From assembly GCA_013420905.1 (NCBI GenBank), contig JAAXNY010000004.1, forward strand, positions 4,898,001-4,962,000: 64,000 nt of DNA, written 5' to 3'. The notes beneath the pieces are model-generated. The model had not been told where the DNA came from. It ran no database searches and saw only the letters and a list, made by a program, of their open reading frames with translations. This document shows positions 23,869-34,816 of the stretch, one piece after another. The DNA comes from Collybia mongolica. Taxonomy: Eukaryota; Basidiomycota; Agaricomycetes; Agaricales; Clitocybaceae. The translations under genes were made by a program, and so were the position numbers. Each line of letters begins with the position of its first letter. Position 1 is the first letter of the stretch.

Positions 23869-24180
23869 TGTATGGATAGCCTTTTATTAGTACGCACATC
23901 AGATTCAGATACAGTCGTAAATATCACATTTTCAGACATACTAGTGCTTGAGTCAAAGTTCCACCAGATGAGGGGAAGGCGTCGATGGAGGTATGGAGCG
24001 TATTAAGTGAAGCCCCGATTGCGGCGATGTCGGCCTCGATCTGTGCGACAGTCGCGAGGCAAGAAACAGCAAGAGAGGCAAGGAAGAAGATTGTAGAAGC
24101 GATACGCATATTCAACATTAGTGCAAGTCGATTGTTAGGTTGTTCGGATGGAAGTGCTGGAGAGTTTGATTGTTTTCATA

Positions 24181-24188
24181 TCTTTATA
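24181..24188 (-). promoter_or_regulatory. TATA box of the interrupted HsbA paralogue
   Basis: TATAAAGA on the minus strand, about 72 bp upstream of the ATG at 24109. The promoter is therefore still joined to exon 1. Confidence 0.5.
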
Positions 24189-24735
24189 CCTTCCTCTGTA
24201 CTTACCACATGACGCCTGAGCGATCTAGTGTAAGATGCCCACCTTCTCCTTTCAGGCGAAATGGGTCGCCTGATAACCGATAACTGTCAAAACATAGAAG
24301 AATCAAGTCAGCCGGACAGCTCATGGTAACGATGATGTCCTTTATTGCGATAATCACGACGATGGGCGCCCTTTCGCAACTTTTGTTGTCCTCCAATGAT
24401 CCACACTCCCCATAAAGAAGAAGGTTCTCATAGGGTGCAGCAATGCGCGGCTTACCTCTTCGTAATCAACAGGAGCCTCTGTGCCTCCACGATGCTGCGT
24501 ATAAAGATTTCCATCGAAAAACTCAAATGTCGGAGGAGAGGGGGGTACGGAGATAGCCGTGATGAGATCAGGAAGTGGCGTTATTCGCGTGGCGCGACGC
24601 GTCCCGAGTCGGATTGGATAACATAAACCAATGCACTCATCAGGATGGGCGACTCAGTACGCCACAGAGTATTTTTCAATGTCGGGGGAAAACACCACGG
24701 ATGAACAAAACCACGCCCTCCAAGTAGTACATATA

Positions 24736-24826
24736 TCCTTGTTAGTATATCGGTTCAGTACACGCGCCTGTCAGTGTTGGCCTCTGAGCGTCGCGCGAGA
24801 GCTGGGTTCGACTCCCAGACAGGGAG
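24736..24826 (+). tRNA. tRNA-Asp(GTC) with an 18-nt intron
   Basis: Full cloverleaf by eye. Acceptor TCCTTGT pairs with ACAGGGA (one G-U) and discriminator G. D stem GTAT/GTAC. Anticodon stem CGCGC/GCGCG with loop CTGTCA...C giving anticodon GTC at 24770-24772. The intron is 24774-24791, after position 37 as in nuclear tRNA introns. T arm CTGGG-TTCGACT-CCCAG. A- and B-box promoters are internal. Followed at once by a T7 run. Mature length 73 before CCA. Confidence 0.9.
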
Positions 24827-24827
24827 A

Positions 24828-24834
24828 TTTTTTT
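24828..24834 (+). terminator. Pol III terminator of tRNA-Asp
   Basis: Seven T immediately 3' of the tRNA. Confidence 0.8.
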
Positions 24835-26034
24835 CTCTCATGTAATCACGCATGACACGAGGCAATTACGTCCTTCTTCCTCCTTCGCCCAAATATCCAT
24901 GGTAGCAGGGTTTATTTTGATATATACCATCGTTCACTGTACGAAATCTACGCCGCATGTATACAGATGCCAGAACAATGCAGCTCACCTCAAATTCCAG
25001 TGGGCATCGTCAAATATAATCATCCTCTAGGACACCAATTGAAGATCATTCGCAACCTCAGCGTACAAGTACAAATTTATGATTGGGATCTTGACGCCAA
25101 AACCGTAGAAGTGGAGGAAACTCTTAATAAGGCCATAAAGCATCGCGCAGATGCGACAGGACAGTAGGCAGGCTGTGGACCGAAACTACCGTTTGTGGGA
25201 GGCTTCCGCCGGAGCCATGGTAGAGATTTTCGTTCGTTGCCACCAAGGCGGTGCGTCGGTGTTTCCGTACAATGGTTTTACCAGTTTCGCATTTACTTCA
25301 AGTCAGGTTTACTCAACATTCAGGATCATCGTGTTTGTCCACATATTCATTACGCATTTCTCCTCTTCACCTGCATGTTCCCCTTGACACATTTTTGTCG
25401 GATTCTGTGGCGACGCGCAAGTGAGTTCAGTATATTGTATTGCCTGGGCGCAACTTACAGAGATTAAAATTGTACCCACGTCTCCCAGTATACCACTAGA
25501 GCTCCTCGGAAAATGTCTACTGGGCAATACCTTTACCTTCACGGTAGCATTCAACCGACGTCAATCTGTCCACTGCAGTACGTTTATCGAATTTCCGGAT
25601 AATCTAATCTCCCGACTTTATAAACACAGTGCTTATAATGTCGAATTGTGCCGTGCACAGAGCCCACACTAAGAAGATGACGTTGGCCTTACCTAACCTC
25701 ACGGGCCTTTCAGCACAGATAGAGACTGACGTTCCAGAACGCGATTTTGGAGCTACGGTATTGGAGAACCTTGCTCCAAGGCTTGAGGTATATGGGTCCT
25801 ACCTACTCAGACGCTAAACCTAGATCACTACGTGATCCTTCTGAGATGATGAATGCTCAGGATACCTTGTATCGTTCCAGATCAACATAATACAATTGTG
25901 TCCTGAGATCCGTGATGTCACCTCTTCTGGAATCTCACCTCCCTATGTGTGCTACAGTTTCGAACCTTTGGATTAAGAGCCTCTGGAAGAACCTTCATTC
26001 ATTTTTGATCCTCGCGTCGCGCGTACGCCTGAGA
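24835..26034. other. No supported gene
   Basis: Short frames (for example plus strand 24967-25167 and 25629-25817) have ordinary composition but no motif, signal peptide or splice pattern I can defend. Confidence 0.4.
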
Positions 26035-27190
26035 TCAATCCGGACGTAAGCCGACTAACTGTATTATCAAGCTCAGCATGATCACCCCTAGCCAACCTCT
26101 CACTCCCATGATATCCCTTGATTGATTGTGTCCTGTCCCCGAGTTTTCGGATGCACGAGGCGGAGACCCTGCAAAACCCTTGCCGTTGAAAACTACGCTG
26201 TGCACCATTATCGAAGGCGTGTCTGAAGGGTAGAGCATGTTTCCGCTAGCCGGACGAGCCCTTGGATGGCCTGTTATCGCAGGAGAAGTCGTGCTCGTAT
26301 TATTGTCTGCGGTTGTTCCTGGGTTTGCACCTTCTGATTGTGCAGTTTCGTTAGCCAAATCGGCGCCTGGAGAATCTGCAATTGCTGACGGAATCACAGA
26401 CGTTATCGGTTTGGGTTTTGGGGTATAGTGTCGGTAGCTTTCCGTGGAGACGGGCCTCTGGATGACGTTCCCCCTCGTAACTGTGGCCGCGTTTGGACGT
26501 ACTGAGAATGTGTCTTCGACCGGCGGAGGAGTGCTTAGAGAATATGACGTTGTAAACGGAGTCGTGACTTCTGTTGGAGTTGGATTTACGGTATAATGCT
26601 GGTAACTTCCAATGAAGGTAAAGCGTGTGAGATCGGTAAAGATATTCGTTTGTAAGGCTATTCCAGATTGGGGCCGCAGAGCCACAAGGTTAATTAGGAG
26701 ATAAGAAATAGTAAGGTTCGTGTGCTTACGTGGAGTGTCGCCCGTGAAACGGCTAGGAGTTCTTCCGATGGTCGAAGGAACTGGTTAGCAGTGGTATAAC
26801 CGAAAATCTAATATCGTGAACGTACTGTGAAGAGCCCGCACAAGGAGGAATAGGGGAGGGCGTGGGATCCTGGGTTCCAGTTTCGATTTCATCAGTTGTG
26901 GAGATGCCTAACGTATTATAAGTGTGGACCCCAGCGGTGTCGGGGGGATCTAGCGCTCGGGTCAACACGAATATAACACGCTATCGTGATATTTACTGAT
27001 AGGTTGGACTGAACTCTGGTAAAAATCAGTAGAGTTACTATGAAGTTGTCATCTTATTTACTATGAAGTAGTCACACGGAATAGTCACTCACGAGTTGCT
27101 TGAAGGATCCGATGGGTTAATCAAGGCCTCGCCATGAGAAACGATGATAGCGAACGTAGAGAGTAAAATGAGATTGGACGGTGGAGCCAT
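26035..27190 (-). CDS. Ser/Thr-rich secreted surface protein, family member A
   Basis: ATG 27190 opens a signal peptide (MAPPSNLILLSTFAIIVSHG). Exon 1 probably ends at 27093 (GTGAGT donor). The C-terminal exon, about 26035-26690, encodes FTFIGSYQHYTV and a later YRHYTPKP, a long Ser/Thr/Pro-rich stalk, and a hydrophobic end (WLGVIMLSLIIQLVGL) like a GPI-anchor signal or single membrane helix. The motif F-x-G-x-Y/F-x-x-x-T is shared with members C and D. Middle exons (26.69-27.0 kb) are uncertain. A partial copy in inverted orientation lies at 51225-51425. Function unknown; it is probably glycosylated at the cell surface. Confidence 0.5.
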
Positions 27191-27256
27191 TTCGACTTGG
27201 AGGGAAAGGTAAGGTGGATATTGTAGAAATAATGCCAGTCAGTCATGATGGCTTTT

Positions 27257-27628
27257 CTACGTCATGTCTCGATTACAGAATCCGAAACCAAGGGTTTTCG
27301 CGAATGGAATTGATGGCATGGCATTAAGTTGCTTACCTCTCATTTTCCGTTCGTCGATCCAGTGAGAGATTGACCCGTGATCTGTTGGATTATACTCTTG
27401 CGATACAGCGGAATCTATATATTGAGTCACCGTCTCCACAGCGTGGAGTACTTGAGGTAGGGTCTCTGTTGGATATTCAGATGCGCGGAGAAGATGCGCG
27501 GATATTTGTAATGTAGGGACGCTGTAGGCACAAAACCGAACGTGTTTCTGGTGGGCCACGCGTTGTAAACAATTTCCGCTCAAGGACCTCGTGTTTGGTT
27601 CCTGAGAGATAAGAACACATTGCATCAT
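27257..27628 (-). other. Open frame conserved on both duplication arms
   Basis: 123 codons, with a near-identical but frameshifted counterpart at 50792-51070 (shared stretch RVAHQKHVRFCAYSVPTL). A good splice donor (GAG|GTAAGC) follows ERKMR in both copies, so it could be an exon of an unrecognised gene. Conservation may simply reflect recent duplication rather than selection. No family recognised. Confidence 0.3.
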
Positions 27629-28141
27629 GAGCCCTAGTCGGCTCGTTGGGAGCGACTGAGATGGTGGGGGTCGTGCGATATACGGTTATCGACCTTCGGC
27701 CGTGTTGAGAGATCTTCGAAGGTCAGTTGATTTATAAGCGAACATACCCCTTACACAAAACGGCTGAGCAGGTATAGCTGGACTTGGCATGAACTACGAG
27801 CTCGACTCTGGGATGATCGCCTTTTGAAGGTGAAGGACAGCGAACCGTTTGCACTCAATATTTTCAACATCATCATAACCCTTTCCGGAACAGTCCGGTT
27901 TTTCGGCATCATCCGAATCTATTTTTACAGGTTGATATGAACGCGTCGAGCCCGTCAGTTCTACCTCTGCTCATACGTTTGTCTTCATGTGTATTAGAAT
28001 ACTGATTGGAAAGCTGCAGTATGTGGTGGTAAGACTGCCCCTCAGTTATAATTTGAGTAGAAAATAACCCCCTATCACCAATGACCATCAGATAAGCACA
28101 AGTAGACCAGCCACAGTCACTGTGTCCCCATTGGATCATGA

Positions 28142-28195
28142 AATTCAGCCATTTAAGTGTGGAAATATGAATTTCCACACTTAAATGGCTGAATT
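28142..28195. repeat. Perfect palindrome with 25-bp arms
   Basis: Arms 28142-28166 and 28171-28195 are exact reverse complements, separated by ATGA. It shares TTCAGCCAT with the adjacent tandem repeats. It lies at the transposon edge. Confidence 0.85.
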
Positions 28196-28230
28196 AAAGG
28201 GGTATGAATTGTGGCTGAAATTCCACCCCA

Positions 28231-28680
28231 CATATTTCAGCCATCCAATAGATGAAAAAAGGTATTAAATTTTCCCTCCATTAATTGGATGAAATTTCAT
28301 CCTATAAAGGAGTGAAGTTGGTGGCCTGATTTTCATCCCCCATATTTCAGCCATTTATTAGATAAAAATATGTATTAAAAATCCCTTCAATTAACTACAA
28401 TTAATTGGATGAAAGTTCATCTTATAGAAGAGTGAATTTAGTGGCTGATTTTCATCCAAAATATGTTAGCCATCCATTAGATGAAAAAAAGTATTAAATT
28501 TTCCCCCAGTTAACTGGATGAAATTTCATCCTATAGAAGAGTGATTTTAGTAGTTTATTTTTATCCCACATATTTCAGCCATCCTTTAGATGAAAAAAGA
28601 TATTAGAATTTTCTCCAATTAACTGGATGAAATTTCAACCTATAAGAGAGTGAGTTGGCTTGAATATTTTCATCTGATAG
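28231..28680. repeat. Subterminal tandem repeat, four copies of about 110 bp
   Basis: Each unit carries ATATTTCAGCCATC, AGATGAAAAAA, AACTGGATGAAATTTCAT and AGAGTGA. Units begin near 28231, 28341, 28460 and 28569. AT-rich, no coding. Probably transposase binding arrays of the Tnp2 element. Confidence 0.75.
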
Positions 28681-28992
28681 GGGGGTACAAAATTTATACA
28701 AAAGAATGGAATTTAAAGACAGTACTTTGATTAATTAAATTAATAGGGGGAATGATCTGAGGTTATATTTTGTAAGCTTGGAGTACTTAGTAAGTTCAGG
28801 TGAAGGGGGCCCAAGGGCAAGCTCTTGAGAGTAATTCAGCATGGCATTAAGGAACCAAAGGATTATGCTATTACTATTATTAAAATATTGCTTGAGCAAG
28901 GCTGTAAGATGCATGGGCAAAATGAGTAGTATATGTAGTTGATAAAAGAATGGACGTACCAACTATGTATGTACTGAAGATAAGGAATGACA

Positions 28993-31900
28993 TCAATCAA
29001 TAATTGACCACTTTCCACAATCCATAATGCGACCAATCACACATTCCACCTGGTTGAGATCAACACATTCTATAGATCCTAGGTCTTTGTAATAGTTCAA
29101 GGAACAATAATCAGTTGCTGCTTCTGATATCTTGACCTGCCTGATAACTGCATAAATGAATGATTCTGCCTCAATCCCCTCTCTTGGGGATGCTGGGATA
29201 TCAACAATGAGAAAACAACAGAGTTGCCCGAAAAACTCTTGCAGCTCAAACTCGGATCTTCGGGACCTGCGATGTGCAAATTTATCAACCTCGAGTTGAT
29301 ACTGGGGTTTGTATGAGTCAGAGTATGTCAAAAAAATCAGAAATGCATAATATACCTTGACAAATGACATATCATGGCTGTCAGACCTAAGCGGAAGAAG
29401 CTTGCAGGCATGCATAGTATCACTGCCCTCCAGGTGGTATACTTGGCCGTATTGATGGAATTGCGTCACTTGTGGTATAAGCCATCGAATCACTGATGGG
29501 GATTTCTCGAGGCGGGTAGCCAATGTCGCTGTGAGCACCATCCATAGGGAACAAGAGAGGCTTGCTGCAGGTCCTTTTGGTGGGGTGAGGACGTGTAATG
29601 GATCTTAACTATAATTATTGAAGGACTGCATAGTATGATAAACAATGTACATTCATCTAATTTGAAATCCTGATCATGGGACTTCGCAGGTAAGACCTGA
29701 AGTTTGCCTTGTAAATTGTAGAGAAGAGTTATGTGTGCCAACTGGGCACATGAGGTGATATAGTTATTGGTGCTCGCATAAGGAAACCATTGGCTCTTGA
29801 CATGGCGGAGGATATCACCACAGTAGTGCTCCATTGGAAATGCCCAATAGGCCCAGACCGGACCCATGGCCCTGACAGTTGGTGTGATATGGAGTAGTGC
29901 GTGAATTGTGAGGGGGCAAGTTGATACGCACAGTAGGTCATATTTATAATATAGGCTGTTAATATATATATCAGAAAATGACCCCTGGGTTGCGAGAAGT
30001 GCTTACCGCTCATACACCTCGACCCAATCCTGAAACCCCCTTTCAAGCTCATCTATTTGATTTTGTGTAATTTCAAATTGGAGGCAAATTGTTAACAGTC
30101 TAACTAGTTTAATAAAGTGCTTATAGTATCAGGGATGTACAAATCGGCCTTTAAGGAGAGTTGGCGCGATGTAAAATGTCCAGACTGAATATGTTTCTGC
30201 AATTATATTAGACCTCTCTGATGCAATATTAGGAACCCTAGACCCAAACGCCGCTGGAGTAGTACTCCCCGCATCTGCAGTGGCTTCTCCAATAGCCTCC
30301 CATATGGTTGAGGATAATACATAGCCTTTGTTATTGTGGGGAAGATCTTTGAATTTTCCAGTCCAAAGCCGAATTAAGTTTGGGATGAGATTAGACCATA
30401 TAAGATGCATGAAATCATAAGGGAACAAGGTAGGAAAAGATAGTGAACTCAGTGTACTGAGGAGTGGAATACCCTTGATGCCATATTTAGTTGCAAGGCG
30501 TTCAGACTCTGCATCGGTTACAGCAAACTGGACTTTTTTTGCTTGTTCAATGAATGACAAATGAGTTCGTAGTGGAAGTTCTGATGTGTTGTATTGTTCT
30601 TGTGGCTGTGGAAAGCCATCATGGCACAGCAGAACATAATGGGTTGTCACTCGCGAGGATGGGGCGCAGATGCCTTTGATGGTGCACATTCTGCAAGGAT
30701 AGATGGCGTTGTGACCCTTCATTCGCATGACCATGAAAACTGCGGGTATATCACCAAAGACAACAATTAGAAATGCTTGGAGAAGGAATATGGATTCAGT
30801 CAGAGCATTGAAGGCAGAAACACCAATTTCAAGCTGTAGTAATTCTTGAACTACAGGTCACAAGAAGGAATCCATACCGTAGGGTTTCTTTGGCCTGGGA
30901 ATTGACCCAAGTGGAATGATGTTTGCCTTGAGCATTCGCTCTTCAGGAGGAAGGTTGTAGTTAAATAGAATTAATGGCCAGGCAGTTTTGTTATGGTGCT
31001 TGAAAGGACCAAAACTGTCCGTAGATAATCCCAGTGCTACGTTGCGGGGAGATATTCATAATAGGAGAGGGGTGTTTTTCCATCAGCTTTGTAGTGATCC
31101 TTATTGCATTTGGGGCACTGTATAAGGGTTTCGTATGGCCCAGTGTGACACACACATGAGGAGGTGCAACAGTCATAATGTACTGGCTGAAAACCAGAAA
31201 GAAACTGGATTCGTTTCTCTGTGTTCTTCAAACTGTTGGCTGACAGCTCAGGAAGAAGATAACAAATTTTGTTGTAAGCTTTATGAGTGAGGCCTTCTTC
31301 AATTTTGATGGTATAGAGATGGAGGATTTTTAAGTCACTCTTGTCTAATACTTCCTCTATGGGGATATGGATCAGAGAGTGTTTCGAAGGACCCGAGGGG
31401 ACACACCTAACCATGAGGCTTCCTTCAAAAACCCCTTGCCAAGAAGATCCCACACCGAGATACCCTCTAACCCAGGCTCTGCGCTTGGCATTTCATTATC
31501 ACTACCATCTTCCTCAAGATACTCATTGCTGTTGATAGAACCCTCACTGTCTGTGTCATCATTAGTATCCATATTCCACTTGTTTCCCTCATCCTCATCC
31601 TCCTCGCTGCTCTCGTCACCTTCCCTGGGGATGAACTGTCGAGTAGGATCAGGCCCCCATCTTTCCTTGCCAATTTTGTCGAGATATGCTGCAATACAAT
31701 GAGAGCGGCATGGATTGGATAACCCATAATGGTCTTCATGGTGCAGCATGGCTGATGGTGGTGATAATTCGCAAGAGTGAACATTTGATGGTCCTGCCTT
31801 GTTATCCGTTGGATAGTCAATGGGGACTAATTGCAATTGGGGGTCCTCAACGTGCATGTTCTCCTCCCAGTCAGCATGAGCATGACTCTGGGATTGTTGA

Positions 31901-32166
31901 TTGGTGGGCGGGCAGAATCCAGAGTTCGGTAACCTTTGTCGGGCAGGTGTAGCATGTCCTATAATTTGTTGCTTCATGGTGCGGCCTGAAGACTTCTTTC
32001 GAGGGGCTTTACTCTTAGCTGTTGAACTTGTTACCAGGAGATTGTTTTGCTCCAGAACTGCTGCAGTGAGATTCAAGTGCCCTTTGCCAAGTAGGTGCCG
32101 TGCTTCAGTCTTATGGTGAAGTCTCTCACCGCAGCCACACATGCAAAGGTGTCGTTTATTGCCCAT
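28993..32166 (-). pseudogene. Tnp2-like transposase, degenerate
   Basis: ATG 32166 begins a zinc-finger-like CMCGCGERLHHKTEARHLLGKGH, then an acidic linker. Family blocks follow: RIQFLSGFQPVHYDCCTSSCVC with CPKCNKDHYKADGK (31.04-31.45 kb), LSTDSFGPFKHHNKTAWPLI (about 31.0 kb), RMKGHNAIYPCRMC and FPYDFMHLIWSNLIPNLIRLW (30.13-30.73 kb), and a C-terminal block with LNYYKDLGSIECVDL (about 29.0 kb). These match the Tnp2 transposases common in Agaricomycetes. An in-frame TGA at 30858-30860 and a missing segment after YYEYLP show that it cannot make a full protein. Such enzymes cut and move CACTA-type elements. Confidence 0.75.
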
Positions 32167-32683
32167 GGTGTCTAAATGTCTTAAGTATATAAATAGATTA
32201 GTGATAGATAATGAGTTGTGAATGGCCAGATGCATCAAGGTTAATGTTCAGAACCTCACCACACCCTGCTATCATTGTTTCCGATGTACAACCTGATCCT
32301 AATGGGCAGTACCCCACCGTTCAATATTGCCCTCCCCAATGAACACCTTGATGAAGTGGCGGAATGCCGTTGTGATGCCTGCAACAACATTCCTAGGTTT
32401 CCTACTTCATTTAATTATTAGTCAATGTATTCCTTTCAATAATGATCATGTTCAAATTGTATTGAAGTTCTTATTATGACTACATATTCTATATACTAAC
32501 TAATAGAAATTTGTATTGACTTACCAAGGGTCTATGAGGAGGCATATCAAATAGATGGTGGTGGTTTGGGACGAAGAGCAAAACTGTGTGAAAGCGGGCT
32601 GGGGCCTTACCTTATTCATCAGAATGTTGAAGTGTCAGGTATGCTGGCCCAGTTCACATGACCATTCACATGACCCCGGATCA

Positions 32684-33067
32684 AAAGATGTGCTCGCTTG
32701 TGTTAGGCTTGCAATGGTAATATCACGGTAAGTTCCTTGGAATATGAAGGTGGTCGCTCTACCACCAAAATTGTAGAGGTGAATTTAATGAGTGTATGAC
32801 TGGTTTACTTTACTTACGTAACGGAAGCAAATCGGTGTCCGTGGGCATGGGTGCGACTACATTACGGGATAGTTGATGAGTAGAGCATAACAGTTATTGG
32901 AACCTCTGACCGTACATTGTGGAAATGGCTACATTACTGGTTCCATTGACAATTATATCGGTTGCGGGAGGCGTTGATATACTAGTGTTTCGATTAGGAC
33001 TAGCTGCTTCTCTGAGGCGTTGGAAAACGAGTAACGTCAGTAGTGCCAACTTGTCTGATAGCTGCAT
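32684..33067 (-). pseudogene. Ser/Thr-rich surface protein, family member B (broken)
   Basis: Closely matches member C (49571-50332): ATG 33067 and a similar start (MQLSDKLALLTLL), but compensating indels alter the end of the signal peptide. An in-frame TAA follows YGQRFQ, and the Tnp2 element at about 32684 removes everything after the middle of exon 2. The promoter region up to 33614 is still similar to that of member C. Confidence 0.7.
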
Positions 33068-33955
33068 GGGTGGCAGAAACTGCGCGATCATTAGTGGTAC
33101 CGGATAGATAGTTCCTTTTATAAGTAGCCTTCCTGGTGCCATGGTGAATGACAACAGAACTATGATAGGAGCAAGCGTCAGACAGCCGGAAAGCAGATGA
33201 TGATATGTGCCATCTGTATATCATCTTTCAAGTGATGCAATAGTCTATTACAGGCGCTGAGGCGGTCATTGTTCTATGATCAAGTTGAGAAGTTTCATGG
33301 AAAAATATCTTTCAATTTGATGTGTCATGCCTGAGTGACAGTCCTACGTTGGCCATGGGTAAAGTTTCATAAAGATATGTGACGCGTGCTCAGGGTGTTG
33401 GAATATCAAATGCATCCCACCGATACCTTTACCACGCCATCGATTACCAGTAGTTTTCCTCCGGATCTCATCCTTGTTATGCAGTATGATTTCTTCCCTA
33501 TTTCATATTATGGTCACTATTTATGGTCACGTATGTCCTCAAATAAAATCCCCTGCGCAATTGCCAGGGTCTTCTGATATCCCGAGTGAGCGAGAGCGAA
33601 ACATTCGTTTTAACACAGGGCGCTAACCGAATACAACCCATCCTAAAATTTGTTTTGGCCCCAGGAACGCTATACATGCCACACTTCCACTTCATCTACC
33701 TGGAGTGCGCCGTGGTGAACAACAGAATCAAGTAATTTTAGGACGTTAAGCGTGAATAGGCAGGTTGGGACGTGTTGTTAAATGAATTGTAAGTCGTTTT
33801 GGCTCTTGTTCCATCAGAGGCTAGGAACAAATCAGTTCTGCATTAATCTTGGTTTTTTCATACCGCCTCTCCACATGCATGAAAGAAATTTGAAAAAATT
33901 AGGGGCTAGTATATTCAGCCTTTGGGACCATCATGATTCGGGAAACACCTCTCCA

Positions 33956-34816
33956 TCAAGGCAATATCGCAACCACTATACCAGAGACAATACCAGCGCA
34001 CACATACGAAAACCTTGAGTGAATAATAGGTGCTTCCACACCCGAGGAAGCGGCGGGTGATGTACTAGTGGTTTTGGGGTCATCATTGCCATTGCTTCCC
34101 CCCGTAAGGTTTGATGGTCCCAACGCTACCCCTGGTTGTTCACCCTCTCCAATCGTGGTTGTAGTGACGCTGGTCACCCCAGGCTGGCCGCTTGTTACAG
34201 CTGCTGTTGTAATAACATTGTTGGTTGTTGCAGGATGTCCGTTTGCTTGAGCTGTGGGTTGTTGCGCTTGAGTGGTGGTTGTCACCGTGTTAGGATTTTC
34301 ATGGACAATTGTCTTCTGATGCGGCAAGTTTTCTGTCCATTTGATTCATTAGTTTAGGGCCTGGAAGAGGTTTGGAAAACAGTGGTTAGCGTACCAGAAG
34401 GAAGGTTTGTGCTGTCCTGAGTACCCGCAATCGCCTGTTTTTTCTCTGTCGAGGTCGTTGTGGGGCCTGTGAGGCTCTGTGTCCCATCTGAGAATCCAAT
34501 AGTCATATGTCGGAACTTCCCTTGAAAGGAGACTGTAAAATGGTTTTTGATACGGGATAATACACTATACAGCAAAATGCCTCACGTGGTTTTTTTAGGA
34601 GTGGGAAGGTCCATGGACTTGATCTGTGAAACGGAATGTAAGGGACCCAGATAAAGCAAACATCACAGCTCTAGCCTACACTGTGAGCGGTGCTGGGAGA
34701 GCCGTCTCATGAGACGGCACATTGGGGTGAGGTGGCTTTTCACTTGTAGCAGTTGTTTGGCAATATGCATTAGAGGCGAGTAACGTCGGTAGGATTAGTT
34801 TGATAATTAGACGCAT
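33956..34816 (-). CDS. Ser/Thr-rich secreted surface protein, family member D
   Basis: ATG 34816 with a signal peptide (MRLIIKLILPTLLASNAYC). A middle exon near 34.4-34.6 kb carries SFQGKFRHMTIGFSDG. The last exon (ending TAG/TGA at 33956) is rich in Thr/Ser/Asn and has VTSVTTTTIGEGEQPG, then a terminal hydrophobic segment (YVCAGIVSGIVVAIL) with no basic tail, as in GPI-anchored proteins. Introns are inferred between these blocks; exact borders of the small exon around 34.6 kb are unresolved. It is not part of the inverted duplication, so it is an older paralogue of A, B and C. Function unknown. Confidence 0.5.

Larger units (their letters stand above)
19291..24109 (-). pseudogene. HsbA-like paralogue interrupted in exon 2 by a hAT transposon
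   Basis: Exons: 23942-24109 (168 bp), then exon 2 split into 23869-23880 and 19703-19753 (12+51 = 63 bp counting one TSD copy), 19423-19644 (222 bp) and 19291-19368 (78 bp). Introns are 61, 58 and 54 bp with GT-AG ends. The first three exon lengths equal those of the intact gene at 14752-15456. A signal peptide (MRIASTIFFLASLAVSCLA), ALPIGGIAALVKQD and AIYADV are present. Apart from the 4.1-kb insertion no frameshift or stop is visible, so the insertion looks recent and is the sole obvious lesion. Another ATG at 24118 is less likely. As it stands, transcription would run into the transposon and give a truncated protein. Confidence 0.87.
28142..32677 (-). mobile_element. Degenerate CACTA-superfamily (Plavaka/Tnp2-type) transposon
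   Basis: This segment interrupts arm 1 of the inverted duplication and encodes Tnp2-family transposase fragments on the minus strand. Its left part has a 25-bp-arm palindrome and four ~110-bp tandem repeats, as expected of CACTA subterminal regions. The sequence TGATCC (minus strand) occurs at both junctions with the locus (near 32678-32683 and 28133-28138) and may be a duplicated target or short homology. Clear terminal inverted repeats were not found, so the exact ends are uncertain. Confidence 0.65.
26680..33614. repeat. Inverted segmental duplication, arm 1 (interrupted)
   Basis: The minus strand of this arm matches plus-strand 49033-51425 over promoter, gene and spacer sequence with few differences. 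Within the arm the match breaks at about 32684 and resumes at about 28120. The 4.5 kb between is a Tnp2 transposon, and about 340 bp of the locus (the equivalent of about 49945-50285) is missing. A further roughly 380-bp stretch around gene A exon 1 (27240 down to 26860) is present here but absent in arm 2. Confidence 0.8.

Noticed and set aside
28231..28680. Regularly spaced repeats resembling a CRISPR array
   Set aside because: Units are contiguous, diverged and about 110 bp long without unique spacers, in a eukaryotic genome next to transposase fragments; they fit transposon subterminal repeats.
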